Shown here in pieces: positions 5,848 through 6,333 of a stretch of DNA of 6,333 bases. Position numbers and translations under genes: made by a program. The notes under the pieces are model-generated. The model did no database searches. It worked only from the letters and a program-made list of their open reading frames with translations, and was not told the DNA's origin. The DNA comes from Chitinophagales bacterium. GTDB lineage: Bacteria; Bacteroidota; Bacteroidia; Chitinophagales; UBA2359. The first letter of the stretch is position 1; the number at the start of each line of letters is the position of its first letter. The stretch spans positions 9,802 through 16,134 of the forward strand of contig JAHDDA010000023.1 of NCBI GenBank assembly GCA_020629595.1, written 5' to 3'.

Positions 5848-6333
5848 TTAAATATTTCCGACCACAGAACATGCTACAACTCCTGCGGTTTCGGTTCTTA
5901 ATCTAAAATTGCCTAAGGAAACAGCATTGAAACCAAAGTTTGTAGTTTGTTCAACTTCTTCTGGTGAAAAGCCTCCTTCTGGACCAATTAAAACAATAAT
6001 ATTATTTGCTTGTATTTCGTCTTTTAATTGTTGATTATTCTCGGGTACATAAGCAATAAACTTTTGTGCTTCTTGCTTTTCTGTTTTGGGTAAAAAATCA
6101 TTTAAGGTAATAATTTCATTAAGTTTTGGCAAGTAAGCTCTGCCAGATTGTTTCATTGCACCAATGGCTATTTTTCTTATTCTATCAATATTTAGTTTTA
6201 CTTTTTCGGTGTATTTTGTTTGAATAAAACTAATTTCCTCAACACCAATTTCTATTGCCTTTTCTACAAACCATTCTATACGGCTTAGTTTTTTGGTGGG
6301 TGCAATAGCAATATGTAAATTCGTTTTTCTTTT
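5848..6333 (-). CDS. rsmE: 16S rRNA (uracil-1498-N3)-methyltransferase RsmE (partial, N-terminus beyond right edge)
   Basis: RsmE uses S-adenosylmethionine to methylate N3 of U1498 in 16S rRNA of the small ribosomal subunit. The frame is open from the right edge to a TAA at 5850-5848, giving 161 residues. Full-length relatives have about 235, so roughly 70 N-terminal residues (the PUA-like RNA-binding part) lie outside the window. The Met at 6156 is internal, because family-typical sequence continues upstream of it (IAIAPTKKLSRIEWFVEKAIEIG and a region leading into IGAMKQSGRAYLPKL). The SpoU/TrmD-type knotted SAM-binding motifs are clear: IVLIGPEGGFSPEEV and the C-terminal LGNFRLRTETAGVVA. 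It is a housekeeping gene. The kinase gene starts 16 bp after its stop, so the two may be cotranscribed, but I see no functional link to uptake. Confidence 0.95.
   Translation of the reverse strand, partial: KRKTNLHIAIAPTKKLSRIEWFVEKAIEIGVEEISFIQTKYTEKVKLNIDRIRKIAIGAMKQSGRAYLPKLNEIITLNDFLPKTEKQEAQKFIAYVPENNQQLKDEIQANNIIVLIGPEGGFSPEEVEQTTNFGFNAVSLGNFRLRTETAGVVACSVVGNI

Noticed and set aside
5843..5850. TAATTTTG on the minus strand, a perfect TAnnTTTG box just before the kinase gene
   Set aside because: It overlaps the rsmE stop codon and would leave a leader of only a few nucleotides. No TTG lies at the usual -33 spacing (the nearest gives a 26-bp spacer). In such AT-rich DNA a chance match is likely.
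5848..6156. RsmE as a complete 102-residue protein starting at 6156
   Set aside because: Family-typical RsmE sequence continues in frame upstream of this Met to the right edge, so the gene is longer and truncated by the window.

Overview
This is an AT-rich window with every recognisable gene on the minus strand. It looks like a Flavobacteriia-type member of the Bacteroidota. The evidence is a TonB-dependent receptor with an N-terminal CarboxypepD_reg-like domain, a DUF4249-type lipoprotein partner, a LytS/LytTR two-component pair, a promoter -7 box of the form TAnnTTTG, and starts without Shine-Dalgarno sequences. The species cannot be named from this window.

In transcription order, right to left: (1) the 3' two-thirds of rsmE, a 16S rRNA m3U1498 methyltransferase, cut by the right edge; (2) after a 16-bp gap, a four-helix membrane histidine kinase of the LytS/His_kinase family; (3) overlapping it by 20 bp, a receiver-LytTR response regulator; (4) a 157-bp intergenic region with a good -7 box and two sets of direct repeats; (5) a 767-residue TonB-dependent outer-membrane receptor; (6) a 130-bp gap with a possible RNA stem-loop; (7) a DUF4249-type lipoprotein; (8) an intrinsic terminator; (9) a polytopic membrane protein of unknown function, cut by the left edge.

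The genes suggest a regulated outer-membrane uptake module. The membrane kinase would sense a signal and phosphorylate the LytTR regulator at Asp55. The regulator would then act on the promoter of the receptor-lipoprotein operon. The strongest new observation is in that promoter: two 15-bp direct repeats matching at 12 of 15 positions, starting exactly 21 bp apart (two helical turns). They are centred roughly 54 and 75 bp upstream of the predicted transcription start. This is the classic geometry of LytTR operators, and the site lies directly between the LytTR gene and the receptor gene. The imported substrate and the sensed signal cannot be read from the sequence. No CRISPR array, insertion sequence, tRNA or rRNA was seen, and no intergenic stretch exceeds 200 bp.
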